From Dolichospermum flos-aquae CCAP 1403/13F (lineage in GTDB: Bacteria; Cyanobacteriota; Cyanobacteriia; Cyanobacteriales; Nostocaceae): a stretch of DNA of 64,000 nt. Position 1 is the first letter of the stretch. Each line of letters opens with the position of its first letter. Under the pieces are notes generated by a model, which searched no databases, was not told where the DNA came from, and saw only the letters and a program-made list of their open reading frames with translations. Shown in pieces: positions 8,609 to 17,437 of the stretch. Made by a program: the position numbers and the translations under genes. The DNA is taken from NCBI RefSeq assembly GCF_012516395.1, contig NZ_CP051206.1, positions 3,516,501 to 3,580,500 on the forward strand, given 5' to 3'.

Positions 8609-9068
8609 ACAACAAATGACCATCATATCTTGTAAGTGTGACTCCTGACTCTGTGAATAATTAACTGGTAATTTTGACCAGGTTATTCGAAAATTCCTTT
8701 TTTTAATTTTGTTGTTGAATTTGCCAGTAGGGTTTAAATGAATTCTCTCAAGTCATGGCATAATTAATTCCTCATCAACTAAATTTGGTTAGATGAATCA
8801 GTTTATTATCAGCTTATACACCAAGAGAATAGCGACAGAGCCAAGGTCATCCAAAAAATGAAGCATGAATTATTTATGCTCTCATTAATTTGGACTACTA
8901 TCAAGCTCTGTCCATCAATTTAAATTTTTCCTTATGACATTTCAGGCATCAGGAAGATTAACAGCACAAGCAAAATTTTTCCTTCCTTCCTACTGCTGAT
9001 TTACTCAAAATTTTAGTCAGAAGCCTACATGAATGTGGAGAATGCTGGTTTTTATCCCCAAAAATCAA
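8609..9068. other. Non-coding gap, nothing recognised
   Basis: 460 bp between DUF3155 and the CCB-like gene. AT-rich. I see no ORF, tRNA or strong terminator. A weak imperfect stem occurs near 8655-8690 (AACTGGTAATTTTGACCAGGTT). Confidence 0.5.
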
Positions 9069-9602
9069 TCAAGTGTCCAGCGTCTTTAGCTGTAATGCCC
9101 TTTGTAACTCAGCCAGTTCATCTCTATGGGCAGTCACAGTAATTATACTTGAGAAGTCTTGTCCACTCAGGATATTTTCCATCTTGAGTGACACCTTCTC
9201 AAGTCTTCCAGATTTTTTCCAATACAATAACCCACTTAAAGGCGAAAATAGGATTATTCCCAGAAAAAATTGCCCAAAATCGGGAAAAAGCATTGATAAA
9301 ACCAACGCCAGACAACCTAAACCCACAGCAGCTAATACAGTCAAAAATACCGCTAAAAACCGGCTAGGGCTGACAAATCCCTCAAAAGTGACTTGATTTT
9401 TGGCAGAGTCTACCGCTAAAACTCGATAAGCACGAGAGCGAAAATACTCCTTTAATGAAGTCATGAATGTATTTTCGTCCTGATCCGAAGTCAAGCGCAT
9501 CATTTCTGTACGGTCTTTAGTTGAAGCACGTATAAAGAAAAATAAACCAACTGATAAGAGGAAAGTTAACAGGAAAGTAGATTGCAAAACGGTAAAATCC
9601 AT
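9069..9602 (-). CDS. Cofactor assembly of complex C subunit B-like protein (CCB2/CCB4 family)
   Basis: 177-aa membrane protein. One transmembrane segment is at the N-terminus (STFLLTFLLSVGLFFFI, residues 8-24). A soluble loop follows (FMTSLKEYFRSRAYRVLAVD...VTFEGFVSPS). A hydrophobic hairpin covers about 82-127 (LAVFLTVLAAVGLGCLALVL, then FLGIILFSPLSGLLYW). This layout and wording fit the CCB2/CCB4 family, which helps attach heme c-i to cytochrome b6 of the cytochrome b6f complex on the thylakoid. The assignment is from memory of the family. Single gene, divergent from 9725. Confidence 0.7.
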   Translation of the reverse strand: MDFTVLQSTFLLTFLLSVGLFFFIRASTKDRTEMMRLTSDQDENTFMTSLKEYFRSRAYRVLAVDSAKNQVTFEGFVSPSRFLAVFLTVLAAVGLGCLALVLSMLFPDFGQFFLGIILFSPLSGLLYWKKSGRLEKVSLKMENILSGQDFSSIITVTAHRDELAELQRALQLKTLDT

Positions 9603-9724
9603 AACTAATTTTTAAGTCGGAAATTTTCAGTAGACTTAAACCATTATCAATTATTCTGGAAACAGGTAACAGCTAACAGACAACAAACGGAAGTTGTTTT
9701 TAACTTTTAATTTTTAATTTTTAT

Positions 9725-10297
9725 ATGTCACAAAACTCCGAAACACCATCATCTAATATCCGGGCTATCGCCCAACAATTTCGCCTAGCAGGTTGGATTA
9801 GTTTATGGATTCAGTTGGTATTAGGTGTCATCTCTGGAATAATTGTCTTATTATTTGGCATTTTTAGTCAAAAAGCCAACAGCCCCAATAATAATCCAGG
9901 CACAGGCTTTGGTGTATTTTTAGCAATTTGTGGCATAATTCTGTTGGGCGTTGGTATTTACTTGGCTTATCGCTACACCAGAATTGGCAAAAAACTAGAA
10001 TCCCCTAATGCTAGTAATCGTCCCCGCAAGGCGGAAACCGTGCAAGTATTACGTTTGGGACTATGGATAAATTTAGGCGGCATATTAGTCACCCTGTTGG
10101 GAGCGCAGGCGATTGTTGGTACATTGGTAGCTAGGTCAATATCTCCTCAAGCCGCAACTACTCAATTATTTGACCCAACTCGGATTATTAGCGGTTTGGA
10201 TATGCTCATAGTCCAGGCAAATACAAATACTGTATCAGCGCACTTTGCAGGTTTATTAGCATCTTTGTGGTTAATGAATCGGATTAATAAACCATAA
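9725..10297 (+). CDS. DUF3611 family membrane protein (Tic21/PIC1-like)
   Basis: 190 aa with four hydrophobic segments at about 22-48, 61-83, 112-140 and 165-187. The N-terminus is short and soluble. IAQQFRLAGWISLWIQLVLG and the TRIGKKL loop are typical of DUF3611, the family that includes the chloroplast inner-envelope protein Tic21/PIC1. Its cyanobacterial members have been linked to iron uptake. Here that role is only inference. Monocistronic, divergent from the CCB-like gene with a 120-bp shared promoter region. Confidence 0.75.
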   Translation: MSQNSETPSSNIRAIAQQFRLAGWISLWIQLVLGVISGIIVLLFGIFSQKANSPNNNPGTGFGVFLAICGIILLGVGIYLAYRYTRIGKKLESPNASNRPRKAETVQVLRLGLWINLGGILVTLLGAQAIVGTLVARSISPQAATTQLFDPTRIISGLDMLIVQANTNTVSAHFAGLLASLWLMNRINKP

Positions 10298-10317
10298 TTG
10301 ACAGTGGTTGTAATATC

Positions 10318-10902
10318 CTAATCTTTGAAAACAGGTAGTTCTAAAATAAATCCTGGTAAAACATTTTCTCCCGATAAACTTGTCGGTAATGATACTATTT
10401 CTACAGATTGATTTTGACGGTAAATTTCTACTTGTTGATTTTGAGGATCAATTAACCAACCTAAACGTAAACCACTATTAAGATATTCCTGCATTTTCTC
10501 CTGTAATTGACTTAAAGAATCTGTACGAGAACGCAATTCTATGACAAAATCAGGACAAATTTTAGCAAATTTTTCTTTTTCTTGAATGGTTAAAGATTCC
10601 CAACGTTCATTAGCTATCCAAGCCACATCAGGAGAACGTTTACCACCATTAGGTAGAGTAAAAACAGTAGAAGAACTAAATACTTTTCCCAGTTTGCTTT
10701 GACGATTCCAAATCACAACATCTGCATTAAATTCTGACTCTCTATTACCACTAATTGCACCAACTGGAGGCATAATTATTAATTCTCCTTTAGCTGTTTG
10801 TTCAAGTTTCCAATCTTCATTGATTTGACATAGTTGATAAAATTGATCATCACTTAACTCTACATTTTTGATATTTAAAATAACTGATTGAGTTGTCATC
10901 AT
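10318..10902 (-). CDS. Uma2 family (DUF820) PD-(D/E)XK nuclease-like protein
   Basis: 194 aa. The start is set at the MMTTQS methionine because AAGGAG (complement of 10912-10917) lies 9 nt upstream; the longer frame to 10959 has no such site. Family features are LIIMPPVGAISGNRESEFNADV, the conserved GGKRSPDVAWI strand, DFVIELRS with the nuclease Asp/Glu, and LGWLIDPQNQQVEIYR. Uma2 proteins are very abundant in cyanobacteria, have the restriction-endonuclease fold and have no settled role. A second member is at 52666. It converges on the DUF3611 gene. Confidence 0.9.
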   Translation of the reverse strand: MMTTQSVILNIKNVELSDDQFYQLCQINEDWKLEQTAKGELIIMPPVGAISGNRESEFNADVVIWNRQSKLGKVFSSSTVFTLPNGGKRSPDVAWIANERWESLTIQEKEKFAKICPDFVIELRSRTDSLSQLQEKMQEYLNSGLRLGWLIDPQNQQVEIYRQNQSVEIVSLPTSLSGENVLPGFILELPVFKD

Positions 10903-11045
10903 TTCTGAAAACTCCTTAACGCTTAGGTAATGGAGAAGAGTATCTGAACTAATTATCAACCATATTTGGTAATTTTACCACTGATCATAATCAAACGCAG
11001 ATAAACGCAGATAAACGCAGATAAGAAATGTGATATTAGTATATA

Positions 11046-11285
11046 GGGTTTAGCATTGTTCATAGGTGTCAACTTAACGTAAAACCCATAGCCCGCCTGG
11101 GAATGAATTCCCAGTCTCATAGCAAAAGTCATCTAAAGATGACTAAATAACCCGAAAATTTTTTAGTAAACTTTAGTTTACTTTGGCTATTAGACCGGAA
11201 CTTAAGTTCCGGGCGGGTTTGGAAGCTAAACAAATAAGCTATTTGTAGCTTAAGTTGACACCTATGAGCATTGTTAAACCCCTAC
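11046..11285. mobile_element. Long palindromic TIR element, copy 1
   Basis: About 240 bp. The left end GGGTTTAGCATTGTTCATAG continues to GTGTCAACTTAA and is the inverted repeat of the right end (TTAAGTTGACACCTATGAGC, then ATTGTTAAACCC). Inside is a chain of hairpins: GGGAATGAATTCCC, AGTCATCTAAAGATGACT, AGTAAACTTTAGTTTACT and GGAACTTAAGTTCC. No ORF. The ends match copies at 22803 and 33255 and a truncated one at 30167. MITE-like; the transposase family is unknown. Confidence 0.8.
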
Positions 11286-11336
11286 GATTAATCATCTCAA
11301 TCAAGTATAATTGACAAAACTTAACGAAATTCACCA

Positions 11337-12617
11337 ATGCTGGATATTAAACAAATTAGAGAAAATCCCCAATTAGTACAAGAAAAGTTGAATACTCGTA
11401 GTGGTAAATACGAGATCCAGCCTATCTTAGATTTGAGTCAACAACAACGGGAATTGGAAGTTAAACGCAATGAACTCCAAGCCCGGAGTAATGAAATTGG
11501 TAAACTGGTGGGACACAAGGTAAAATCTGGTGTTAATCCTCAAGATGCAGAAATTCTGGCTTTAAAGGATGAAGGAAACAGCCTCAAAATCACATTAAGC
11601 TCATTAGAACCCCAGGAAAAGGAGTTAAAAGCCCAAATTCACCAATTACTCTTAGCACTTCCGAATTTACCCAGTGATTCTACCCCCATTGGTAAAAGTG
11701 AAGATGATAACCAAGAAGTGAAAACATGGGGAGATGAATATAAACCCGAAAATCCGAATATTATACCACATTGGGAAATTGGCGAAAAGTTGGGAATTTT
11801 GAACTTTGAAAGAGCGGTAAAAATTGCCCAAACTCGGTTTGTGAGTTTGATAGGTGCGGGTGCAGGTTTAGAAAGAGCATTAATTCAGTTTATGCTTTCT
11901 AAACATATTGAAAATGGCTATATTGAAGTTAGTCCACCGTTGTTAGTAAATACTGATTCTTTAACGGGAACTGGACAATTACCTAAGTTTGCAGAGGACA
12001 GTTTTAAATGTGCAGAAGATGATTTATGGTTAATTCCTACTGCGGAAGTTCCGGTAACTAATTTGTATCGGGGGGACATTATCAACGGGGAAGAATTACC
12101 AATTTATCATACTGCATATACGCCATGTTTTCGGCGGGAGGCGGGAAGTTATGGACGGGATATGCGGGGTTTAATTCGGTTACATCAATTCAATAAAGTT
12201 GAGTTGGTGAAGTTAGTAAAACCGGAAAGTTCTTTTGATGAATTGGAGACGTTGCTAGTCAGTGCAGAGAGTATTTTACAGGCTTTAAAATTGCCTTATC
12301 GGGTGATTAATTTATGTACTGCTGATTTAGGTTTTTCGGCAACGAAAACCTATGATTTAGAGGTGTGGTTGCCTTCTGCTGGGAAGTATCGAGAGATTTC
12401 TAGTTGTTCTAATTGTGTTGATTTTCAAGCGAGAAGGGCGGATATTCGATTTAAGGATGCTGGTAAGAAGGGGACGCAGTTTGTGCATACTTTAAATGGT
12501 TCTGGTTTGGCTGTGGGAAGGACTATGGCGGCGATTTTGGAGAATTATCAGCAAGCTGACGGGACGATTAAAGTACCGGAGGTTTTGCAGGTTTATTTGG
12601 GTAGGGAGGTTTTGTGA
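11337..12617 (+). CDS. serS: Seryl-tRNA synthetase
   Basis: 426 aa, full length. The N-terminal coiled-coil arm (about 1-110: [22 protein letters not shown]) binds the long variable arm of tRNA(Ser). The class II catalytic core shows motif 2 ([28 protein letters not shown]) and motif 3 ([20 protein letters not shown]). It charges tRNA(Ser) and also tRNA(Sec) where present. Single gene, preceded by the palindromic element at 11046 and followed by a hairpin repeat and the GNAT-PIN gene. Confidence 0.98.
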   Translation: MLDIKQIRENPQLVQEKLNTRSGKYEIQPILDLSQQQRELEVKRNELQARSNEIGKLVGHKVKSGVNPQDAEILALKDEGNSLKITLSSLEPQEKELKAQIHQLLLALPNLPSDSTPIGKSEDDNQEVKTWGDEYKPENPNIIPHWEIGEKLGILNFERAVKIAQTRFVSLIGAGAGLERALIQFMLSKHIENGYIEVSPPLLVNTDSLTGTGQLPKFAEDSFKCAEDDLWLIPTAEVPVTNLYRGDIINGEELPIYHTAYTPCFRREAGSYGRDMRGLIRLHQFNKVELVKLVKPESSFDELETLLVSAESILQALKLPYRVINLCTADLGFSATKTYDLEVWLPSAGKYREISSCSNCVDFQARRADIRFKDAGKKGTQFVHTLNGSGLAVGRTMAAILENYQQADGTIKVPEVLQVYLGREVL

Positions 12618-12627
12618 TTTAGGGGTT

Positions 12628-12661
12628 TTGTAGAGGCGTTTTTGGGGGTGCGTCTCTACAA
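12628..12661. repeat. Hairpin repeat downstream of serS
   Basis: TTGTAGAGGCG and CGTCTCTACAA form an 11-bp stem with one G/T pair, ten bases after the serS stop. The same arm sequence (TTGTAGAGACG) forms the palindrome split by the MITE at 34293. It could act as a 3' end stabiliser or weak terminator; there is no T-run. Confidence 0.65.
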
Positions 12662-12702
12662 GGGTTTTGAATAACACATACATATGGAGTAAATGAAATT
12701 CT

Positions 12703-14835
12703 ATGAATGAACAACATTCTATTAAATTCAGAGTAGAGGAAATAAGTGTAGATTCTGAATATCTAGAAACTATAATTAATTTAGGAAATACAAATGCAAA
12801 AACTCTTGGTTTTTTGCCATTCGGAGCTTTCCATGATCTAGCTAAAGAAAATCGTATTTTAGGATGTATTGCTTCAGACATAGGTTGTGTTGGATATCTT
12901 TTATATGGTATTAATCGTCGTCATTGTCGAGTTAGAATAACACATCTTTGTGTTGATACAAATTGGCGAAACAGAGGAATAGCAAAATTATTGATTGATG
13001 AGTTAAAAATTAAAACTAAGCATCTTAATGGCATTCTGTTAAGCTGTAGAAGAGACTACAACTTAGATGGTATGTGGTCAGCACTGGGATTTGTAGCTCG
13101 GAATGAAAAACCAGGTAAAAGTAAAAAAGGTAGTATATTAACTCAATGGTGGTTAGATTATGGACATGACAATTTATTAACTAATCTTACTTATCAAATA
13201 ACTGACTCTAAGCTATGTGTAGCTATAGATGCCAATATTTTCTTTGATTTAGTGGAAAATGAAAAAATTGATGAAGAAAGCAATGAATCTAGAGTTTTAA
13301 TTGCTGATTGGTTAGATTCAGAAATAGAACTATGTTTAACTGATGAAATAAATAATGAAATAAATAGAAATCCAGATGGTAAGAAAAGAGAAAAATTACG
13401 TACAGCAATAAGTCACTTTACATTACTACCCTGTATTCAAGAAGAATTTGATAATATTTGTCAGCGTCTACGGAGATTCTTTCCTGAAAATATGAAACCT
13501 AGCGATGCTTCTGATATGCGTCAAATTGCTAGAGTTATTACTTCTCAGATAAATACTCCTTATTTTATAACAAGAGATAAGCGGTTACTAGAAGAAATTG
13601 AGGAAGAAATTTATCAAGAATTTAATCTGATTATTATTGACCCTATAAATTTTATTATTAAGCTGGATGAATTACGCAGAGAAATAGAGTATCAACCACA
13701 ACGGTTAGTAGGAACTGATATAGAAGAAACTCGTGTTCAAAGTGGAGAATTAGAATCAATAGTTGATCTATTTTTGGACTATTCTCAAGGTGAAAGAAAA
13801 ACTGATTTTAGTAAAAAAATCCGCTATTTTCTCTCAGATACAAAACAATTCAAATGTTTTACAGTCGGTAAAAAATTATTAGCACCAATTGCTTTGATAG
13901 TTTATGATAGAACAGAGAATGAAGAATTAAAAATTCCTATATTTCGCTTTAGAAATAGTAATATAACTCCAACTATATTGCGTCGTTGTATTTTTCAATG
14001 TTTTTCAATATCTGCTAGTGAAAATAGACAATTTACTAGAATTACTGAAAATTTCTTGAATGATGAAACCATAAACTCACTTCTAGAAGATAGATTTTTC
14101 AAGATTGAAGATGGATGGTTAAGAGCTAACTTAGCGATTTCACAGAACGCAGCAGATGTTTCCTATTACCTTGATAATTTGTGCAAAGAATCTGGTAAAG
14201 GATATGAACAATATCTACCAATAGTAAATGTTTTAGCAAATCAAGATTTGCTTCATAATCCAGAGATTATGGCAGATATTGAGAGAATGCTTTATCCAGC
14301 CAAAATTACTAATGCTGACATTCCTACCTTTATTATTCCCATTCAATTATGGTGGGCTAAAGATTTATTTGATAAAGAATTAGCAAGTGAAATTTTATGG
14401 GGGGCAAAAGAAGAAATTGCTCTGAAACGTGAAGTTGTTTACTACTGTGCAAAAAGGGCAATGCAAGCTCCCGGGAGAATTTTATGGTATGTCAGTAAAT
14501 CTCGTACTGGTAAAAACAGTTCTCATATTGTTGGAGCTATTCGCGCTTGTTCTCACATTGATGAAATTGTAATTGGCAAGCCTAAAGAGTTGCATAAACG
14601 TTTTAGAAGACTTGGAGTATATAGTTTTCAAGATATTATGGAAACTGCTAAAAATGATTTAGATAAAAATATTATGGCTGTTAAATTTAGCGATACTGAG
14701 TTATTTACAAATCCAATAAAGTTGGCAGATATTAATAAAATTTTGGGACGGAGAATTTCAGTTCAATCATCTTCAAAAATAAAATCAGAAGAGTTTAAAA
14801 TGTTATATAATGTAGGAAAACAAATGCCTATATAA
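12703..14835 (+). CDS. Multidomain GNAT acetyltransferase + PIN-like nuclease protein
   Basis: 710 aa. Residues about 1-150 form a GNAT domain (ITHLCVDTNWRNRGIAKLLIDEL is the acetyl-CoA loop; MWSALGFVARN is the C-terminal strand). Residues about 160-320 look like a PIN domain: CVAIDANIFFDLVE with the first Asp, CLTDEINNEINR, PSDASDMRQIARVI and PYFITRDKRLLEE with late acidic residues. Residues about 345-480 resemble a second, degenerate GNAT. The C-terminus (PGRILWYVS...HIVGAIRAC...RRLGVYSFQDI) looks like a PUA/ASCH-type RNA-binding fold. Strongly AT-rich. It is followed 2 bp later by an ASCH gene. I infer an RNA-modifying or RNA-cleaving effector, perhaps a toxin or defence factor. The function is not established. 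Confidence 0.75.
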   Translation: MNEQHSIKFRVEEISVDSEYLETIINLGNTNAKTLGFLPFGAFHDLAKENRILGCIASDIGCVGYLLYGINRRHCRVRITHLCVDTNWRNRGIAKLLIDELKIKTKHLNGILLSCRRDYNLDGMWSALGFVARNEKPGKSKKGSILTQWWLDYGHDNLLTNLTYQITDSKLCVAIDANIFFDLVENEKIDEESNESRVLIADWLDSEIELCLTDEINNEINRNPDGKKREKLRTAISHFTLLPCIQEEFDNICQRLRRFFPENMKPSDASDMRQIARVITSQINTPYFITRDKRLLEEIEEEIYQEFNLIIIDPINFIIKLDELRREIEYQPQRLVGTDIEETRVQSGELESIVDLFLDYSQGERKTDFSKKIRYFLSDTKQFKCFTVGKKLLAPIALIVYDRTENEELKIPIFRFRNSNITPTILRRCIFQCFSISASENRQFTRITENFLNDETINSLLEDRFFKIEDGWLRANLAISQNAADVSYYLDNLCKESGKGYEQYLPIVNVLANQDLLHNPEIMADIERMLYPAKITNADIPTFIIPIQLWWAKDLFDKELASEILWGAKEEIALKREVVYYCAKRAMQAPGRILWYVSKSRTGKNSSHIVGAIRACSHIDEIVIGKPKELHKRFRRLGVYSFQDIMETAKNDLDKNIMAVKFSDTELFTNPIKLADINKILGRRISVQSSSKIKSEEFKMLYNVGKQMPI

Positions 14836-14837
14836 AC

Positions 14838-15335
14838 ATGAGTCTTATGTCTCCAAATGTACTTCTATTATCTATACACCATAAATATACAAACATGATA
14901 TTTGATGGTAATAAACGGGTCGAATTGCGTCGTGTTAGACCTCGGCATCTAAATGAAGGTGATCTAATTCTTGTTTATGCTACATCTCCTGAAAAAGCAT
15001 TGTTGGGAGTTCTGGAAGTAGAGAAAGTTGTAGAAATGTCTCCAAATAAACTTTGGAGAATTGTCAAAGATAAAGCTGGTATTAACTATGAAACTTTTCA
15101 AAAATATTATGAAAATTCACCAAATGCTTTTGCTATTTTCTTTAAAAAACCATTCAGTTTTGATACGCCAATTACTTTAGAAGAATTAAGAGAAGAATGG
15201 TCAGATTTTCGACCACCACAATGTTATTATTATTTAAAAGAAATGGAAATAAATCTCGTTAAAACTATGGCAAAATGTGATATTTTAGGATTATCTGAAA
15301 AATTTAAAATTTATCAAACTGAATTATTATCTTAA
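14838..15335 (+). CDS. ASCH domain protein (PUA-like)
   Basis: 165 aa. The N-terminus VLLLSIHHKYTNMIFDGNKRVELRR is the classic ASCH opening (substrate-pocket Lys/Glu/Arg), followed by the GDLILVYATSPEKALLGVLEVEKV barrel strands. PPQCYYYLKE closes the domain. ASCH domains bind RNA or modified nucleosides, and some hydrolyse acetylated cytidine. It starts 2 nt after the GNAT-PIN gene stops, so the pair is almost certainly one operon and probably one functional unit, either partner or antidote. An alternative ATG lies four codons in (MSLM). Confidence 0.85.
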   Translation: MSLMSPNVLLLSIHHKYTNMIFDGNKRVELRRVRPRHLNEGDLILVYATSPEKALLGVLEVEKVVEMSPNKLWRIVKDKAGINYETFQKYYENSPNAFAIFFKKPFSFDTPITLEELREEWSDFRPPQCYYYLKEMEINLVKTMAKCDILGLSEKFKIYQTELLS

Positions 15336-15368
15336 AAACTAATATTATTGTCATCGCTCATCTCGTAG

Positions 15369-15402
15369 GGTGCGTTAATGAAATGTAACGCACCGTTTTT
15401 TT
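15369..15402 (+). terminator. Intrinsic terminator after the ASCH gene
   Basis: GGTGCGTTA / TAACGCACC, a perfect 9-bp stem with an 8-nt loop, followed by G and seven T. It lies 33 nt after the ASCH stop. The same hairpin opens the spacer repeats at 18091 and 19787. Confidence 0.85.
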
Positions 15403-15740
15403 ATTAATATTTAACTGCCTGAATCAGGATATCCAGGATTAAAGGATTAACAGGATAATATTTGATATTGATATTCTGGAATATTTGAATTACCGCAATT
15501 TCTGAGGATGTAGATTAATATTAAAAAAACATCCTCTACATCCTCAAATCTTGTGCATCCTGATTCAGACAAAATGCAATTTATGAAAATATAGATGAAT
15601 ATTAAAAAACATCCTGTACATCCTCAAATCCTGAGTATCCTGATTCTGACAAAATACAATTTATGAAAATATAGATGAATATTAAAAAAACATCCTATAC
15701 ATCCTCAAATCCTGGACATCCTGATTCTGACAAATTTGGT
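15403..15740. repeat. TA-spacer repeat, copy 1 (expanded)
   Basis: Begins ATTAATATTTAACTGC, then TCAGGATATCCAGGATTAAA and GGATTAACAGGAT, and ends with three successive variants of ACATCCTCAAATCCTG...CATCCTGATTCTGACA. The two halves are roughly inverted: AATCAGGAT...CAGGAT against ATCCTG...ATCCTGATTC. Related copies lie at 17183, 18123, 18555 and 19785, each between TA genes. No coding content. Confidence 0.85.
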
Positions 15741-15775
15741 ATAATTAACATGATCATTAACTAATTGAGTAAACT

Positions 15776-16018
15776 ATGAAAACACTAGACATAAAAGTAA
15801 CTATAACAAATGATGGCAAATTATTAGTCAATTCTCCTGTAGATATACCGATGGGAGAATATAATGCTGTTCTTGTATTAGAAGATAGCCCAATTACTCA
15901 TCATGTTCAAACTTCTGTGAAAAATGCTCAGGCTATTTTTAGAAAATATATTCCTGCTAGTAGAAAACTGTCTGAAGAATTAATTCAGGAACGAAAAGAG
16001 GAAAGTTTAAATGAGTGA
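15776..16018 (+). CDS. Antitoxin of disrupted VapC module
   Basis: 80 aa. The beta-rich N-terminus (MKTLDIKVTITNDGKLLVNS) is the usual DNA-binding/dimer part of small cyanobacterial antitoxins, and the charged C-terminal tail (RKLSEELIQERKEESLNE) is the usual toxin-binding part. Its end overlaps the vapC start by 8 nt (ATGAGTGA). Since the partner toxin is destroyed by a transposon, this antitoxin is now an orphan, unless it also guards against related toxins. Confidence 0.75.
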   Translation: MKTLDIKVTITNDGKLLVNSPVDIPMGEYNAVLVLEDSPITHHVQTSVKNAQAIFRKYIPASRKLSEELIQERKEESLNE

Positions 16019-16530
16019 AGTTGTTGTAGATGCTTCTGCTATTTTAGCTTTACTCAATCAACAGGGCAAGCGCATCTTATTTTTAGAATGCTTACTGGAC
16101 AAAGGTTTTGACGATTGTTAATTTTTGTAACTAAAGGTTGAAACCCTTGCTGGGCATGGATTACAGAATTTAGGTGCGTTTGCCCTGACTCAATCAAGAA
16201 ACTGGTAGCGAAGAAGTTTTAAGATTTATCGGTAAAGCTGCCATTAGTACGGTGAATTTATCTGAAGTTATAGCAAAATTAGCAGATGCAGGAATCCCGG
16301 AAGAAGATATTAGACAGATTCTTTCTAATCTCAATCTTGAAGTTATTGATTTTAATGAAGAACAAGCATTAAAAGCGGGAATGTTGCGCCCAAATACTAA
16401 ATCAATCGGGCTTTCATTTGGTGATAGGGCTTGTTTAGCATTAGGTATTATTCTTAATCAGCCTGTTCTAACAACTGATCGGTTATGGGGTAGTATTAAT
16501 GTGGGAGTTGAAGTTAGAGTAGTGCGTTAG
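16011..16530 (+). pseudogene. vapC: VapC-type PIN toxin, split by a 126-bp MITE
   Basis: The frame starts MSEVVVDASAILALLNQ, with the first catalytic Asp of a PIN domain. It runs into inserted DNA and stops at 16121 after 36 codons. Removing the MITE and one copy of the 10-bp duplication (16062-16197) rejoins LLNQ to ETGSEEVLRFIGKAAISTVN in the same frame. It then continues to the C-terminus with FGDRACLALG and PVLTTDRLW, both PIN motifs. Apart from the insertion no lesion is visible, so the disruption looks recent. A downstream GTG at 16252 could at most give a fragment without the first catalytic Asp. Confidence 0.92.
16062..16187. mobile_element. 126-bp MITE, copy A (inside vapC)
   Basis: The ends CAGGGCAAGCGCA (left) and TGCGTTTGCCCTG (right) are inverted repeats with one mismatch. 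The element is flanked by a perfect 10-bp direct duplication ACTCAATCAA (16052-16061 and 16188-16197). A second copy at 34293-34418 has the same length and differs at three positions by eye. No transposase ORF, so it must be moved in trans. The CAGGG start and 10-bp duplication recall ISAs1-type elements, from memory. Confidence 0.92.
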
Positions 16531-16552
16531 GCATTAATGAGAGGAAATAACC

Positions 16553-16780
16553 ATGAATACAGCCAAACTTAGCAGTGATGGTACTCATCAAACAGTGATA
16601 TTACCACCAGATTTTAAAATGACAGGTACAGAAGTTTATATCAAAAAAATTGGTAATGCCATTATTCTTATTAGTAAAGATAATCCTTGGCAAACTCTAA
16701 TTGATAGTTTAAATCAATTTTCCGATGATTTTATGATGACTAGAGATCAACTTCCTATTGATAAAAGAGAGGAGTTTTAA
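16553..16780 (+). CDS. vapB: VapB-type antitoxin
   Basis: 75 aa. An AbrB/MazE-like swapped-hairpin N-terminus (TAKLSSDGTHQTVILPPDFKM, then VYIKKIGNAIILISK) is followed by a toxin-binding tail (LNQFSDDFMMTRDQLPIDKREEF). The last codon abuts the vapC start, with stop TAA at 16778-16780 and ATG at 16781, so expression is coupled. It should bind its own promoter and neutralise the VapC next to it. Confidence 0.85.
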   Translation: MNTAKLSSDGTHQTVILPPDFKMTGTEVYIKKIGNAIILISKDNPWQTLIDSLNQFSDDFMMTRDQLPIDKREEF

Positions 16781-17182
16781 ATGCAATATCTTCTCGATAC
16801 CAACATCTGTATTTATCTGATTAAGCAAAAGCCAGAAAAAGTTATAGCGCGATTTCAAACTTTGTCAATTTCTGATATTGGCATTTCTTCCATTACCGTT
16901 GCTGAATTAGAATATGGTGTTTATAAAAGTCAGCAACAAGAGAAAAATAAAAATGCCCTTATGCAGTTTTTACTTCCTTTAGAAATTATTGAATTTAGTC
17001 AAGATGCAGCAGTAATTTATGGATATATGAGAAGTGATTTAGAAAGTAAAGGGCTTGTTATTGGACCCATGGATATGTTAATTGCTGCTCATTCAATGAG
17101 CTTAGATATTACTCTCGTTACTAACAATATCCGCGAATTTTCTCGCATTCCTAATCTATTATTAGAAAATTGGGCAGAGTAA
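16781..17182 (+). CDS. vapC: VapC-type PIN ribonuclease toxin
   Basis: 133 aa, complete. PIN motifs in order: YLLDTNICIYLIK (first Asp, residue 6), SSITVAELEYGVYKS (Glu), IGPMDMLIAAHSMS (Asp) and LVTNNIREFSRIPNLLLENW. This wording is typical of VapC enzymes that cut initiator tRNA; that target is inferred from family resemblance. A ribosome site (GAGGAG) lies just ahead of its start. Confidence 0.9.
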   Translation: MQYLLDTNICIYLIKQKPEKVIARFQTLSISDIGISSITVAELEYGVYKSQQQEKNKNALMQFLLPLEIIEFSQDAAVIYGYMRSDLESKGLVIGPMDMLIAAHSMSLDITLVTNNIREFSRIPNLLLENWAE

Positions 17183-17395
17183 GTTAATGAAATGTAATGC
17201 ACCGTTTTTTATTAATATTTAACTGTCAGAATTAGGATAACCAGGATTAAAGGATTAACAGGATTATATTTGATATTGATATTCTGGAATATTTGAATTA
17301 GCGCCATTTCAGAAAATGTAGATGAATATTAAAAAAATATCCTGTACATCCTCAAATCCTGTGCATCCTGATTCAGACAAAAAGGATTAACAGGA
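17183..17395. repeat. TA-spacer repeat, copy 2
   Basis: Starts immediately after the vapC stop with a left-truncated terminator (AATGCACCGTTTTTT), then ATTAATATTTAACTGTCAGA, the GGATTAAAGGATTAACAGGA core and ACATCCTCAAATCCTGTGCA, ending CATCCTGATTCAGAC. Same order as copy 1. Confidence 0.85.
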
Positions 17396-17437
17396 TACAG
17401 TATAGTAAATTTAACAAAGTAATCGCATTGGAATAAT

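Noticed and set aside
16252-16530. Separate 92-aa gene
   Set aside because: It is the 3' half of the vapC gene split by the MITE; the frame joins exactly once the insertion is removed.
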